Below are positions 1 through 6,129 of a stretch of 8,821 nt of DNA, one piece after another. The DNA is from Rhodoferax sp. (GTDB taxonomy: Bacteria; Pseudomonadota; Gammaproteobacteria; Burkholderiales; Burkholderiaceae_C). How positions within the stretch are numbered: the first letter of the stretch is position 1; each line of letters begins with the position of its first letter. The position numbers and the translations under genes were made by a program. Location: assembly GCA_030683195.1 (NCBI GenBank), contig JAUXQA010000020.1:1-8821 (forward strand), read 5' to 3'. Under the pieces are notes generated by a model that made no database searches, was not told where the DNA came from, and saw only the letters and a program-made list of their open reading frames with translations.

Positions 1-50
1 CGCCGAGTCAGCAACTGTGCCTTGAATGGAGCGGTGAGGGTGTGTGTCAT
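1..50 (-). CDS. Partial divergent gene, N-terminus only, product unknown
   Basis: Read on the minus strand, an ATG at 50 opens a frame that runs off the left edge and begins MTHTLTAPFKAQLLTR. A GGAG lies 9 bases upstream of this ATG on the minus strand (plus positions 60-63), which is a good ribosome binding site. An in-frame tandem ATG at 83/80 would add 11 residues (MMKIYNPETPS) but has a weaker upstream site, so 50 is preferred. Only about 16 codons are visible and I do not recognise the protein. It is transcribed away from the copper cluster, so positions 51-178 would hold divergent promoters. The call rests on the start and binding-site context alone and could be a chance open frame. Confidence 0.45.
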   Translation of the reverse strand, partial: MTHTLTAPFKAQLLTR

Positions 51-83
51 GGACGGTGTCTCCGGGTTGTAAATTTTCATCAT

Positions 84-178
84 GCGCGCGCTGGACGCCT
101 GCGTGTTTGACGAGGGTCAAGTCTTGGCCGCTGGCGCAAGGTGCCGGCCTGGTGGGGCCATCGGTCATAATCCCGCCC
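84..178. promoter_or_regulatory. Divergent intergenic region, presumed operon promoter
   Basis: This stretch lies between the probable minus-strand gene and the first plus-strand gene of the cluster and should carry the operon promoter. I see a TTGACG at 107-112 but no matching -10 at normal spacing. A CATAAT at 166-171 sits only 8 bases before the ATG and lacks a recognisable -35. No clear CueR-, CsoR- or CopR-type inverted repeat is visible. The promoter assignment therefore rests on position only. Confidence 0.3.
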
Positions 179-535
179 ATGCAAATCCTGCGCAACGCCC
201 ACCTTCTTGCCCGCTTCGTGCTGGTGTGGTTTGCGTTGTCTCTGGGGGTTGCGGTGGCATCGCCGATCGTGAATCCCCAAAACTTCGAGCTGATCTGCTC
301 CAGCGCCGGGGTCATGAAGTTGGTTGTCCAGACGGATGACGGCGCGAAAGCAGTATCCGGCCAAATGCTGGATTGTCCTTTGTGCGCTACCGGCGGTGCT
401 CCGCCGCCGTCGTTTCAGGTCAAGTTCGAGCCTCTCTCGCCGCTGGGTCATGTGCTGCAAAGCATTCCTTCGGCCATCATGGCGGCGCTCACCGCCGCAC
501 CGCCGCCTGCTCGCGGGCCGCCGACTTTCTTCTGA
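179..535 (+). CDS. DUF2946 family small exported protein (copy 1)
   Basis: This 118-residue protein has a typical export signal: a basic start (residues 1-12), a hydrophobic core (13-27) and a likely cleavage after AVA at 27. The mature part carries C40 in an L-I-C-S-S-A-G context and a C-P-L-C pair at C66/C69, the paired-cysteine layout of DUF2946 proteins, and ends in the proline-rich tail (PPPARGPP) common in this family. Function is unknown, but DUF2946 genes are often found next to TonB receptors and copper chaperones, so a periplasmic or membrane-associated metal role is plausible. The open frame extends upstream to a GTG at 44, but only the ATG at 179 puts the signal sequence at the N-terminus. 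No good Shine-Dalgarno is visible. A second, diverged copy lies at 4111-4524. Unlike that copy, this one has Asp rather than His before the CxxC. Confidence 0.8.
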   Translation: MQILRNAHLLARFVLVWFALSLGVAVASPIVNPQNFELICSSAGVMKLVVQTDDGAKAVSGQMLDCPLCATGGAPPPSFQVKFEPLSPLGHVLQSIPSAIMAALTAAPPPARGPPTFF

Positions 536-590
536 ACTATTGAATTCATAGCACTTCACGCCCTTTGAACAAGGGCTTGAGGTGTATTTA
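533..590 (+). repeat. Interspersed repeat, copy 1
   Basis: The repeat begins at the stop codon of the first DUF2946 gene and fills most of the gap before the receptor gene. It shares TGAACTATTGAATTC with copy 2, then ATAG at 548-551 and GGCT at 574-577, a 26-base offset kept in all four copies. Between these blocks is a perfect 6-bp stem (GCCCTT 560-565, AAGGGC 571-576) with a 5-base loop. There is no T-run directly after the stem, so it is not a classical terminator, though it could affect read-through or mRNA stability. Confidence 0.75.
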
Positions 591-614
591 GTTGATATTT
601 CTGGAGATTTTCCG

Positions 615-2966
615 ATGCGGAAGAATCGTATTACCTTGGCGCTGGCCGCCGTTTTTCCTCTGGCTTTTTCAATGACGGCGCAGGCGCAGTCAACCACCCC
701 CTTGTCGGCTGACGCCCCAGTCAAATCCCTGGGCATGGTCACCATCACCGGTGGTGCGCCCACGTCGTTGCCCACCCAGATTCCGACCACCATCGAGGGC
801 ATCACCCGCGAGCAGATCGAACAAGCCATCAATGCCACCGACAGCGAAGACGCCCTGAAATACTTTCCAAGTCTGCTGGTGCGCAAGCGCTACATTGGCG
901 ATTACAACCACGCGGTCTTGTCAAGTCGCGCCTCGGGCACCGGCAACAGCGCGCGCTCGGCGGTTTATGCCGATGGCATCTTGCTATCCAACTACTTGGG
1001 CAACGGCGCCACCTTTGCTCCGCGCTGGGGTCTGGTGACCCCGGAAGAGGTGGCGCGTGTCGATGTCATGTATGGCCCCTTTTCGGTCGCGTATCCCGGC
1101 AACTCGGTGGGTGCGGTGGTCGATTACGTCACCCGAATGCCGACGCAGTTTGAGGCGCACGCCAAAGTCGGCTACGTGTCGCAGCCGTTTGCGCTGTACA
1201 ACACCGATGCCACTTTTAGAGCCCTGCAAACCAGTGCGTCCTTAGGGAACAAAGGCGGCGACTGGTCATGGTTCCTGAACGTTAATCACACCGACAGCCA
1301 GGGGCAGCCACAGACCTTTCCCACCCGCTTGCTCAGTGCAGGGGCGGCGGGCTCGGCGGGCACCGCCGTCACTGGCGCAGTGCCTGAAAAGAACAATACC
1401 AACGCACCCATTTATATTGTGGGAACGGGCACCCAGTACCACACGATTCAGGACCATTTCAAGGCCAAACTGGCCTATGACATCACCTCGACCATACGGG
1501 TCAACTACACCTTGGGCCTGTGGCAAAACAGTTCTGAAGGCCGTCCGGTTTCGTATTTGCGTAACGCCGCCGGACAGCCGGTTTACAGCGGTGCGATCAA
1601 CCTCAATGGACGAGCCTTTACCGGTGCCCAAGCCCTCACGGGGGGTGACTTCCCTCTTACCAATGAAAGCCTGAGTCACATCATTCACGGCCTCTCGGTC
1701 AAAAGTCGCACACAGGGCACCTGGGACTGGGAGGTGGCCGCCAGTTTGTACGACTACGTCAAAGATGAGCGGCGTCAGAATGGCTCGGGCAACACCTTGC
1801 CAACGGCTGCCACCGGTGGTGCAGGCACGCTTTTCGATGGCAGCGGCACGGGCTGGAACACCCTGGCCCTCAAGGGCGTTTGGCGTCCCCAAGGCATTGC
1901 CGGCGCACATCTGGTGGATTTCGGGCTAACGCAAGACAGCTACACACTGAAAAATCGCACATCCAGCATCAGCGGCAATTGGCTCAGCGACGGCGCTGGT
2001 GCGCTGACCAATGAGGTGGGAGGAAAAACCGTGTTGCGCAGTCTCTACGCCCAGGACGCCTGGACGTTTGATCCCCGCTGGAAAGCCGTGCTGGGTGCGC
2101 GAGTTGAAAACTGGAGCGCCTCCAACGGCGTGACCACCTTCGCCCCAGGCAACGCGGCCAATGCGCTGTACCCCAGCCGCAGCGAAGACTTTGTATCGCC
2201 CAAAGCCGCCTTGTCCTTTCAATGGACAAATGACACCGTTCTCAAGGCCTCTACCGGCCGTGCGGTGCGTATGCCCACCGTGTCGGAGTTGTACGGTGCG
2301 ACCTCCACCACAAACTCACAGTACATCAATGATCCCAACCTGAAGCCCGAGAAGTCGTGGACGACTGAACTGACTGCAGAAAAAGACCTGGGTAACGGCG
2401 CGGTGCGAGTCACCTTCTTCACCGAGGACACGCGCGATTCGTTGTATTCACAGACAACCCTGGATCCCATCGCCAATCGCAATATCAGCCGCGTGCAGAA
2501 CATCGGGCGCATCAAGACCAATGGCCTGGAAGTGGCTTACAGCGGGTTTGACGTGGTCAAAAAAGGGCTGGACCTCTCGGGCAGCGTGACCTATGCCGAC
2601 TCCCTCATCAAGGAAAACAACGGCTTTGTGGCCGTGGCGGGTGACACGCTGGGCAAGCAGCAGCCCAACATTCCCAAGTGGCGTGCGACCGCCCTCGCCA
2701 GCTACCGTATTGACTCGCACTGGAGCACGTCACTGGGTGTGCGCTACAGCGGAGCTCAGTTCCGCACCCTCAACAATGCGGACATCAATGGCTACACCTA
2801 CCAGGGCGTGAGCCGCTACTTCACCACCGATGTACGGGTGCGCTACGTGGTTAACAAGCAGTGGAGCGCGGCGGTGGGCATCGACAACCTGAACAATTAC
2901 CAGTACTGGAACTTTCACCCTTATCCGCAACGCAGCTATGTGGCTGAGTTGAAGTTTGACCTGTAA
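615..2966 (+). CDS. TonB-dependent outer-membrane receptor, putative copper-related
   Basis: This 783-residue protein is a complete TonB-dependent receptor, the usual length for the family. A signal peptide occupies residues 1-24, with cleavage after A-Q-A. A possible TonB box (MVTIT) is at 41-45. The plug domain spans about 50-173, with YADGILL near 118-124, the PEEVARVDVMYGP segment at 143-155 and GNSVGAVVDYVT at 162-173. The rest is a 22-strand-type barrel with the typical GRAVRMPTVSELYG and NLKPEKS motifs, ending in a YVAELKFDL last strand. The ATG at 615 is chosen over an in-frame GTG at 582 because it has a GGAG 8 bases upstream and gives a clean signal peptide. It would import a substrate across the outer membrane using TonB energy. 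Copper or a copper chelate is suggested only by the neighbours. The protein contains no cysteine, so it lacks the Cys-based site of the copper receptor OprC. Confidence 0.95.
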   Translation: MRKNRITLALAAVFPLAFSMTAQAQSTTPLSADAPVKSLGMVTITGGAPTSLPTQIPTTIEGITREQIEQAINATDSEDALKYFPSLLVRKRYIGDYNHAVLSSRASGTGNSARSAVYADGILLSNYLGNGATFAPRWGLVTPEEVARVDVMYGPFSVAYPGNSVGAVVDYVTRMPTQFEAHAKVGYVSQPFALYNTDATFRALQTSASLGNKGGDWSWFLNVNHTDSQGQPQTFPTRLLSAGAAGSAGTAVTGAVPEKNNTNAPIYIVGTGTQYHTIQDHFKAKLAYDITSTIRVNYTLGLWQNSSEGRPVSYLRNAAGQPVYSGAINLNGRAFTGAQALTGGDFPLTNESLSHIIHGLSVKSRTQGTWDWEVAASLYDYVKDERRQNGSGNTLPTAATGGAGTLFDGSGTGWNTLALKGVWRPQGIAGAHLVDFGLTQDSYTLKNRTSSISGNWLSDGAGALTNEVGGKTVLRSLYAQDAWTFDPRWKAVLGARVENWSASNGVTTFAPGNAANALYPSRSEDFVSPKAALSFQWTNDTVLKASTGRAVRMPTVSELYGATSTTNSQYINDPNLKPEKSWTTELTAEKDLGNGAVRVTFFTEDTRDSLYSQTTLDPIANRNISRVQNIGRIKTNGLEVAYSGFDVVKKGLDLSGSVTYADSLIKENNGFVAVAGDTLGKQQPNIPKWRATALASYRIDSHWSTSLGVRYSGAQFRTLNNADINGYTYQGVSRYFTTDVRVRYVVNKQWSAAVGIDNLNNYQYWNFHPYPQRSYVAELKFDL

Positions 2967-3000
2967 ACCGGCGGGGCCCAGCCCCTTTTTGAAAAACACC

Positions 3001-3549
3001 ATGAAAATACGATTTGCTACTAAATTAATAGTTGCCTGTGCAATATTCACGTCGGCTACAGCCTCTTTTGCTCATATTGTGCTCGGCGAGCCCGCTGCGC
3101 TGGCCTCCACCAGCTACCGCGCCACCTTGCGGGTGGGCCACGGCTGTGAAGGCTCGCCGATCACAGCGCTGAGGGTCACGCTGCCCGCGGGCTTCAAGGG
3201 GGCCAAGCCCATGCCCAAAGTCGGGTGGCAGCTGTCCATCAAGACCGCCCGCTTGGCCAAGCCCTATGACAGCCACGGCAAAACCATCACCGACGATGTG
3301 AGCGAAATCACCTGGACAGCCACCGCCAAAGAGCATTGGTTGCTTGATGCCTACTACGATGAGTTTGTGCTGCGCGGCGGTTTGCCGGCTGCAGCCGGCC
3401 CGATGTGGTTCAAGGTATTGCAAACCTGTGAAAAAGGCAGCATTGACTGGGCGGAGGTGCCGGCAACAGGCGCCTCCACCAAAGGCCTGAAGTTCCCGGC
3501 AGCCCTGCTGGAGATCATCGAATCCGGCGCTGTTGGGCACCAGCATTGA
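3001..3549 (+). CDS. YcnI-like DUF1775 periplasmic copper-binding protein
   Basis: This 182-residue protein has a signal peptide (1-24, cleavage after S-F-A). The predicted mature protein starts HIVLGEP, matching the N-terminal His used by YcnI of Bacillus subtilis to bind Cu(II) in a mono-histidine brace. DUF1775 hallmarks include HGCEGSP at 47-53, PMPKVGW at 70-76, EITW at 102-105 and YDEFVLRG at 119-126; C49 and C143 may form a disulfide. Family members are periplasmic or surface copper proteins, often beside PCuAC. The C-terminal transmembrane anchor of Bacillus YcnI is absent, so this form should be soluble. The ATG at 3001 has no strong ribosome binding site. The first 20 codons are strikingly AT-rich compared with the rest and match the interspersed repeat seen elsewhere in the window. 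It lies 34 bases after the receptor gene and 34 before the PCuAC gene, consistent with co-transcription. Confidence 0.9.
   Translation: MKIRFATKLIVACAIFTSATASFAHIVLGEPAALASTSYRATLRVGHGCEGSPITALRVTLPAGFKGAKPMPKVGWQLSIKTARLAKPYDSHGKTITDDVSEITWTATAKEHWLLDAYYDEFVLRGGLPAAAGPMWFKVLQTCEKGSIDWAEVPATGASTKGLKFPAALLEIIESGAVGHQH
3010..3066 (+). repeat. Interspersed repeat, copy 4, inside a signal-peptide coding region
   Basis: Codons 4-22 of the YcnI-like gene resemble the intergenic repeats. GCTACTAAATTAATAG (3016-3031) parallels the GCTATTTAATATATAG of copy 3, and GGCTACAGCCTCTTTT (3054-3069) parallels the GGCTAGAGGTCTTTT of copy 2. The offset from ATAG (3028) to GGCT (3054) is 26 bases, the same as in the other three. 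A small inverted repeat (GTG at 3038-3040, CAC at 3048-3050) sits in the middle, as in the other copies. Orientation is the same. Similarity was judged by eye and is lower than between copies 1 and 2. Confidence 0.6.
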
Positions 3550-3583
3550 TATTTTTGTTAGTTGATTGACTTAGGAGCATTCC

Positions 3584-4063
3584 ATGAAATTGAAAACACT
3601 CGCCCTCATCGCCACGCTGGCTTGCAGCGCCGTTCACGCCCAAACCGTGGAGGTCAAAGACGCCTGGGCCCGCACGAGCGTGCAAGGCCAAAAAGCCACC
3701 GGTGCCTTCATGAAAATTACCGCCAAAGACGGTGCCAAGCTGGTGAGCGCCTCGTCCCCCGTGGCCGGCGTGACCGAAGTCCATGAAATGAAAATGGACG
3801 GTGACGTCATGAAAATGCGGGCCGTACCGGGTGGGCTGGACCTGCCAGCCGGCAAAACCGTAGAACTCAAGCCCGGTGGTTTCCACGTCATGCTGATGGA
3901 CTTGAAAACCGCGTTGCCCAAAGACACGACGGTGCCACTGACCCTGGTGTTCAAGGATGCCAAGGGCGTGGAAAGCAAGATGGAGCTGACCGTGCCCGTG
4001 GCCGCCATGGCGCCTGGCGCCAAGATGGACGGTAAACCCGCCATGAACCACGGCAAGCATTAA
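3584..4063 (+). CDS. PCuAC family periplasmic copper(I) chaperone (copy 1)
   Basis: This 159-residue protein has a signal peptide (1-19, cleavage after V-H-A) and a PCuAC (DUF461) cupredoxin-like domain. Cu(I) ligands are visible as H67, M78, H101 and M103. This is H-x10-M-x22-H-x-M, one residue longer than the x21 spacing usually quoted. A tail rich in Met, His and Lys (residues 140-159, AAMAPGAKMDGKPAMNHGKH) probably adds metal binding. PCuAC proteins deliver Cu(I) to the CuA and CuB centres of cytochrome oxidases, often with Sco; no sco gene is in this window. AGGAG at 3573-3577, 6 bases before the ATG, is the strongest ribosome binding site of the operon and suggests the protein is made in quantity. 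It follows the YcnI-like gene, a common pairing. Confidence 0.95.
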   Translation: MKLKTLALIATLACSAVHAQTVEVKDAWARTSVQGQKATGAFMKITAKDGAKLVSASSPVAGVTEVHEMKMDGDVMKMRAVPGGLDLPAGKTVELKPGGFHVMLMDLKTALPKDTTVPLTLVFKDAKGVESKMELTVPVAAMAPGAKMDGKPAMNHGKH

Positions 4064-4110
4064 GTTCCCCAGACCGCGACAAGTCCCCGCGCCCATTGCC
4101 CCGCCTGCCC

Positions 4111-4524
4111 ATGGCTTTCACATCGACCTTCAACTCGCTTCGCCGCACCTTGGTGGTTTGGCTGGCCGTGTGGATTGCGGTGTTTGGCGCGCTGGCGCCG
4201 ACGGTGTCGCACGCGGTGGCGTGGTCGCAAGGGGGTGGTGCGCCGTGGACTGAAGTGTGCACGGACGCCGGCATGCGCTGGGTGGACCCCACCACCGGCC
4301 AAACCTCCACGGACTCCCCTGACGGGCAGGAGTCCTCGCCTTCACTGGTTCATTGCCCGTTTTGCCTGCTATTCACAGATCGTGTCGCGCCTGCGCCGCA
4401 TGCTTTGGTTCACCTCTTCGCCATGTCAGGCGAACAAGAGGCGCCCACGATCCGGCAGGTGTTTTTATACCTCACCTACTTTGCGCCCACACCGCCGCCG
4501 CGCGGGCCACCTGCTTTCTCCTGA
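4111..4524 (+). CDS. DUF2946 family small exported protein (copy 2)
   Basis: This 137-residue protein has a hydrophobic N-terminal segment after RR at 11-12 (about residues 13-30) and a possible cleavage after S-H-A at 35. DUF2946 features are E-V-C-T-D-A-G around C50 and H-C-P-F-C at 81-85, ending in PPPRGPP. It has the same plan as the protein at 179-535, but the spacer between the cysteine blocks is about 6 residues longer and H81 is present. Cys and His suggest metal binding, but the function is not established. The in-frame TTG at 4096 is less likely than the ATG at 4111, and neither has a clear ribosome binding site. It lies 47 bases after PCuAC copy 1 and 77 before PCuAC copy 2. The last codons, the stop codon and the sequence after it closely match those of copy 1. 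Confidence 0.85.
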   Translation: MAFTSTFNSLRRTLVVWLAVWIAVFGALAPTVSHAVAWSQGGGAPWTEVCTDAGMRWVDPTTGQTSTDSPDGQESSPSLVHCPFCLLFTDRVAPAPHALVHLFAMSGEQEAPTIRQVFLYLTYFAPTPPPRGPPAFS

Positions 4525-4580
4525 ACTATTGAATTCGTAGCGCCTTGCCGTTGTTAATCGCCGGCTAGAGGTCTTTTTGA
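4522..4580 (+). repeat. Interspersed repeat, copy 2
   Basis: The repeat starts at the TGA of the second DUF2946 gene with the same TGAACTATTGAATTC block as copy 1. GTAG is at 4537-4540 and GGCTAGAGG at 4563-4571, keeping the 26-base offset. It ends in a T-run and a TGATCA. It occupies most of the gap before the second PCuAC gene, just upstream of that gene's start region. A weak GCCG/CGGC pairing is possible in the middle. Confidence 0.75.
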
Positions 4581-4601
4581 TCAGATATCAGGGGTTATTT
4601 T

Positions 4602-5108
4602 TTGAATCACGTTTCAACGCGAATCCGCGCATTCGCTGGTCTTTTGCGCGCCGGTTTGGTCGCCCTGTGTGTGGTTTCCGGTGCCGCTCACGCTCACGGG
4701 GTGAGTCAAGGCAATTTGTTGCTGGACCACCCTTACGCGGTTCCCAGTCTGGCTGGTGTGAACAACGGTGCGGCTTACCTGCGGGGTATCAAAAACCGGG
4801 GTGATCAGGCCGACCGCTTGCTCAGTGCCAGCAGTCCCATCGCCGCGCGAGTGGAGTTGCACCGCTCGGTGCTGGACGGCGGCGTGATGCGCATGCGCGC
4901 GGTGCCTGCCATTGACTTGCCACCCCAAACCGTCACCCCGCTGCGCCACAGCGGCGAATACCACCTGATGCTGATTGATTTGAAACAACCGTTGAAAGAC
5001 GGCGACCGCTTCGATCTGACCCTGAATTTCGAACGCGCAGGCACCCAAACCGTCAAGGTCTGGGTGCAAACACCGCGGGATGCCTCCCGCAATCAGCACA
5101 GCCATTAA
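4602..5108 (+). CDS. PCuAC family periplasmic copper(I) chaperone (copy 2)
   Basis: This 168-residue PCuAC protein is clearly diverged from the copy at 3584-4063. A signal peptide covers 1-31 with cleavage after A-H-A, leaving a mature N-terminus HGVSQGN. Cu(I) ligands are H87, M98, H121 and M123, with the same x10/x22/x1 spacing as copy 1. It ends N-Q-H-S-H instead of having the long Met/His tail. The frame has an in-frame stop at 4578 and no ATG or GTG that keeps the signal peptide, so TTG at 4602 is taken as the start. A G-rich AGGGG at 4590-4594 lies 7 bases upstream. Use of TTG suggests lower expression than copy 1. Having two PCuAC proteins may reflect different partners, such as oxidase assembly versus hand-over to MbnP; this is inference. 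MbnP begins 25 bases downstream. Confidence 0.93.
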   Translation: MNHVSTRIRAFAGLLRAGLVALCVVSGAAHAHGVSQGNLLLDHPYAVPSLAGVNNGAAYLRGIKNRGDQADRLLSASSPIAARVELHRSVLDGGVMRMRAVPAIDLPPQTVTPLRHSGEYHLMLIDLKQPLKDGDRFDLTLNFERAGTQTVKVWVQTPRDASRNQHSH

Positions 5109-5133
5109 CTTTTTATCTCAGCATTTATCCAAA

Positions 5134-6129
5134 ATGACAACATCTCTCAAACGCACCTCCCTCGCCATCAGCCTCATGGCTGCAGCCGTTCTCGCCGCTT
5201 GCGGTGGCGGCGGTAGCGACGCCGTGGTGGCCCCGGCTGCGGACAAACTGGTCAGCATCAACTTTGCAGCGCTCAATGGCGCCACACCCGTCAAATGCGG
5301 GACCGCACTCAGCGGCATGGGCAGCACGGGTGCCTCTGCCAATGTGCAAGATTTGCGCTTCTACATCACCAAGCTGGCGCTGGTCAATGACAAGGGCGTG
5401 GCCGTGCCGGTCAAGCTCGACAGCAACGTCTGGCAACTCACCCAAGGCACCGAGACCGTCTCGTTGATTGACCTGGAAGACGCCACAGGCGCCTGTGCCA
5501 CCGCCACCAATACAGCGGCCACCAACGCGGTCATTACCGGGTCGGTGCCGGCAGGAACCTATGTTGGCCTGAGCGCCACCATGGGCGTTCCCAGCACGAT
5601 GAACCACAGTGCCATCACCGGCGGCGTGGCGCCACTGGACATTGCTGCAACCGCGTGGAGCTGGCAGTCGGGACGCAAGTTCGCCAAGATCGAACTCAAC
5701 CCCGTGGGCGGCATCGTGAAAACCGTGGCGGCCACCGCTACCTCACCGGCCGTCACCAGCACCATCAACACCTTCAACTTTCATCTGGGTTCCACCGGTT
5801 GCGCAGCCAAGGTAGATGCAGCCGGCGTGGCGGTGAAAGATGCCGCAGGCAATGCCACCTACACCTGCAGCAACCCCAATCTGATGGACTTCAGCCTGGC
5901 CAGCTTTGACGCCACCACGCAAAAAGTGGTGCTGGATGTGGGGCAGTTGTTCAAAACCACCAACATCACCCAGGAAAACGGCGGCGCGGCGGGCTGCATG
6001 TCGGGCGCGACCGATCCCGAGTGCCCCACCATGTTCACTGAACTCCAGGTGACCCTTGGCAGTGGCTCCAATGGCCTGCCCATCAGCGGTGGTGCGGCAC
6101 AAAAAATCTTCAAGGCCGCAGCCAAATGA
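5134..6129 (+). CDS. mbnP: MbnP family copper-binding lipoprotein (metallo-mystery pair four-Cys protein)
   Basis: This 331-residue lipoprotein has lipobox L-A-A-C with C23 as the lipidated residue, then a Gly-rich linker. MbnP-family features appear in order: V-K-C-G at 53-56, DLRFYITKLALV at 73-84, LIDLED at 111-116, C121, GLSATMGVPSTMNH at 145-158, W-S-W at 175-177, FHLGSTGC at 216-223, C245 before NPN, and GCMSG...DPEC at 287-297. Cysteines other than C23 are 55, 121, 223, 245, 288 and 297, probably disulfides. In the Methylosinus trichosporium pair, MbnP binds copper and one Trp is oxidised to kynurenine by MbnH; W175 and W177 (and less likely W100) are candidates here, with H158 and H217 as possible copper ligands. 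An upstream in-frame ATG at 5080 lies inside the preceding gene and would spoil the signal peptide. The stop overlaps the mbnH start (ATGA), so the two are translationally coupled. Confidence 0.93.
   Translation: MTTSLKRTSLAISLMAAAVLAACGGGGSDAVVAPAADKLVSINFAALNGATPVKCGTALSGMGSTGASANVQDLRFYITKLALVNDKGVAVPVKLDSNVWQLTQGTETVSLIDLEDATGACATATNTAATNAVITGSVPAGTYVGLSATMGVPSTMNHSAITGGVAPLDIAATAWSWQSGRKFAKIELNPVGGIVKTVAATATSPAVTSTINTFNFHLGSTGCAAKVDAAGVAVKDAAGNATYTCSNPNLMDFSLASFDATTQKVVLDVGQLFKTTNITQENGGAAGCMSGATDPECPTMFTELQVTLGSGSNGLPISGGAAQKIFKAAAK

Noticed and set aside
166..178. CATAAT as a -10 box giving a leaderless first gene
   Set aside because: No matching -35 at 16-18 bases upstream, so one AT-rich hexamer is too little support.
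560..576. 6-bp hairpin in repeat copy 1 as a rho-independent terminator
   Set aside because: There is no T-run directly downstream, and the genes on both sides seem to belong to one operon.
80..886. 268-residue open frame on the minus strand across the DUF2946 and receptor start
   Set aside because: It is antisense to two well-supported genes, is Arg-rich with no recognisable domain, and reflects high-GC shadow coding.
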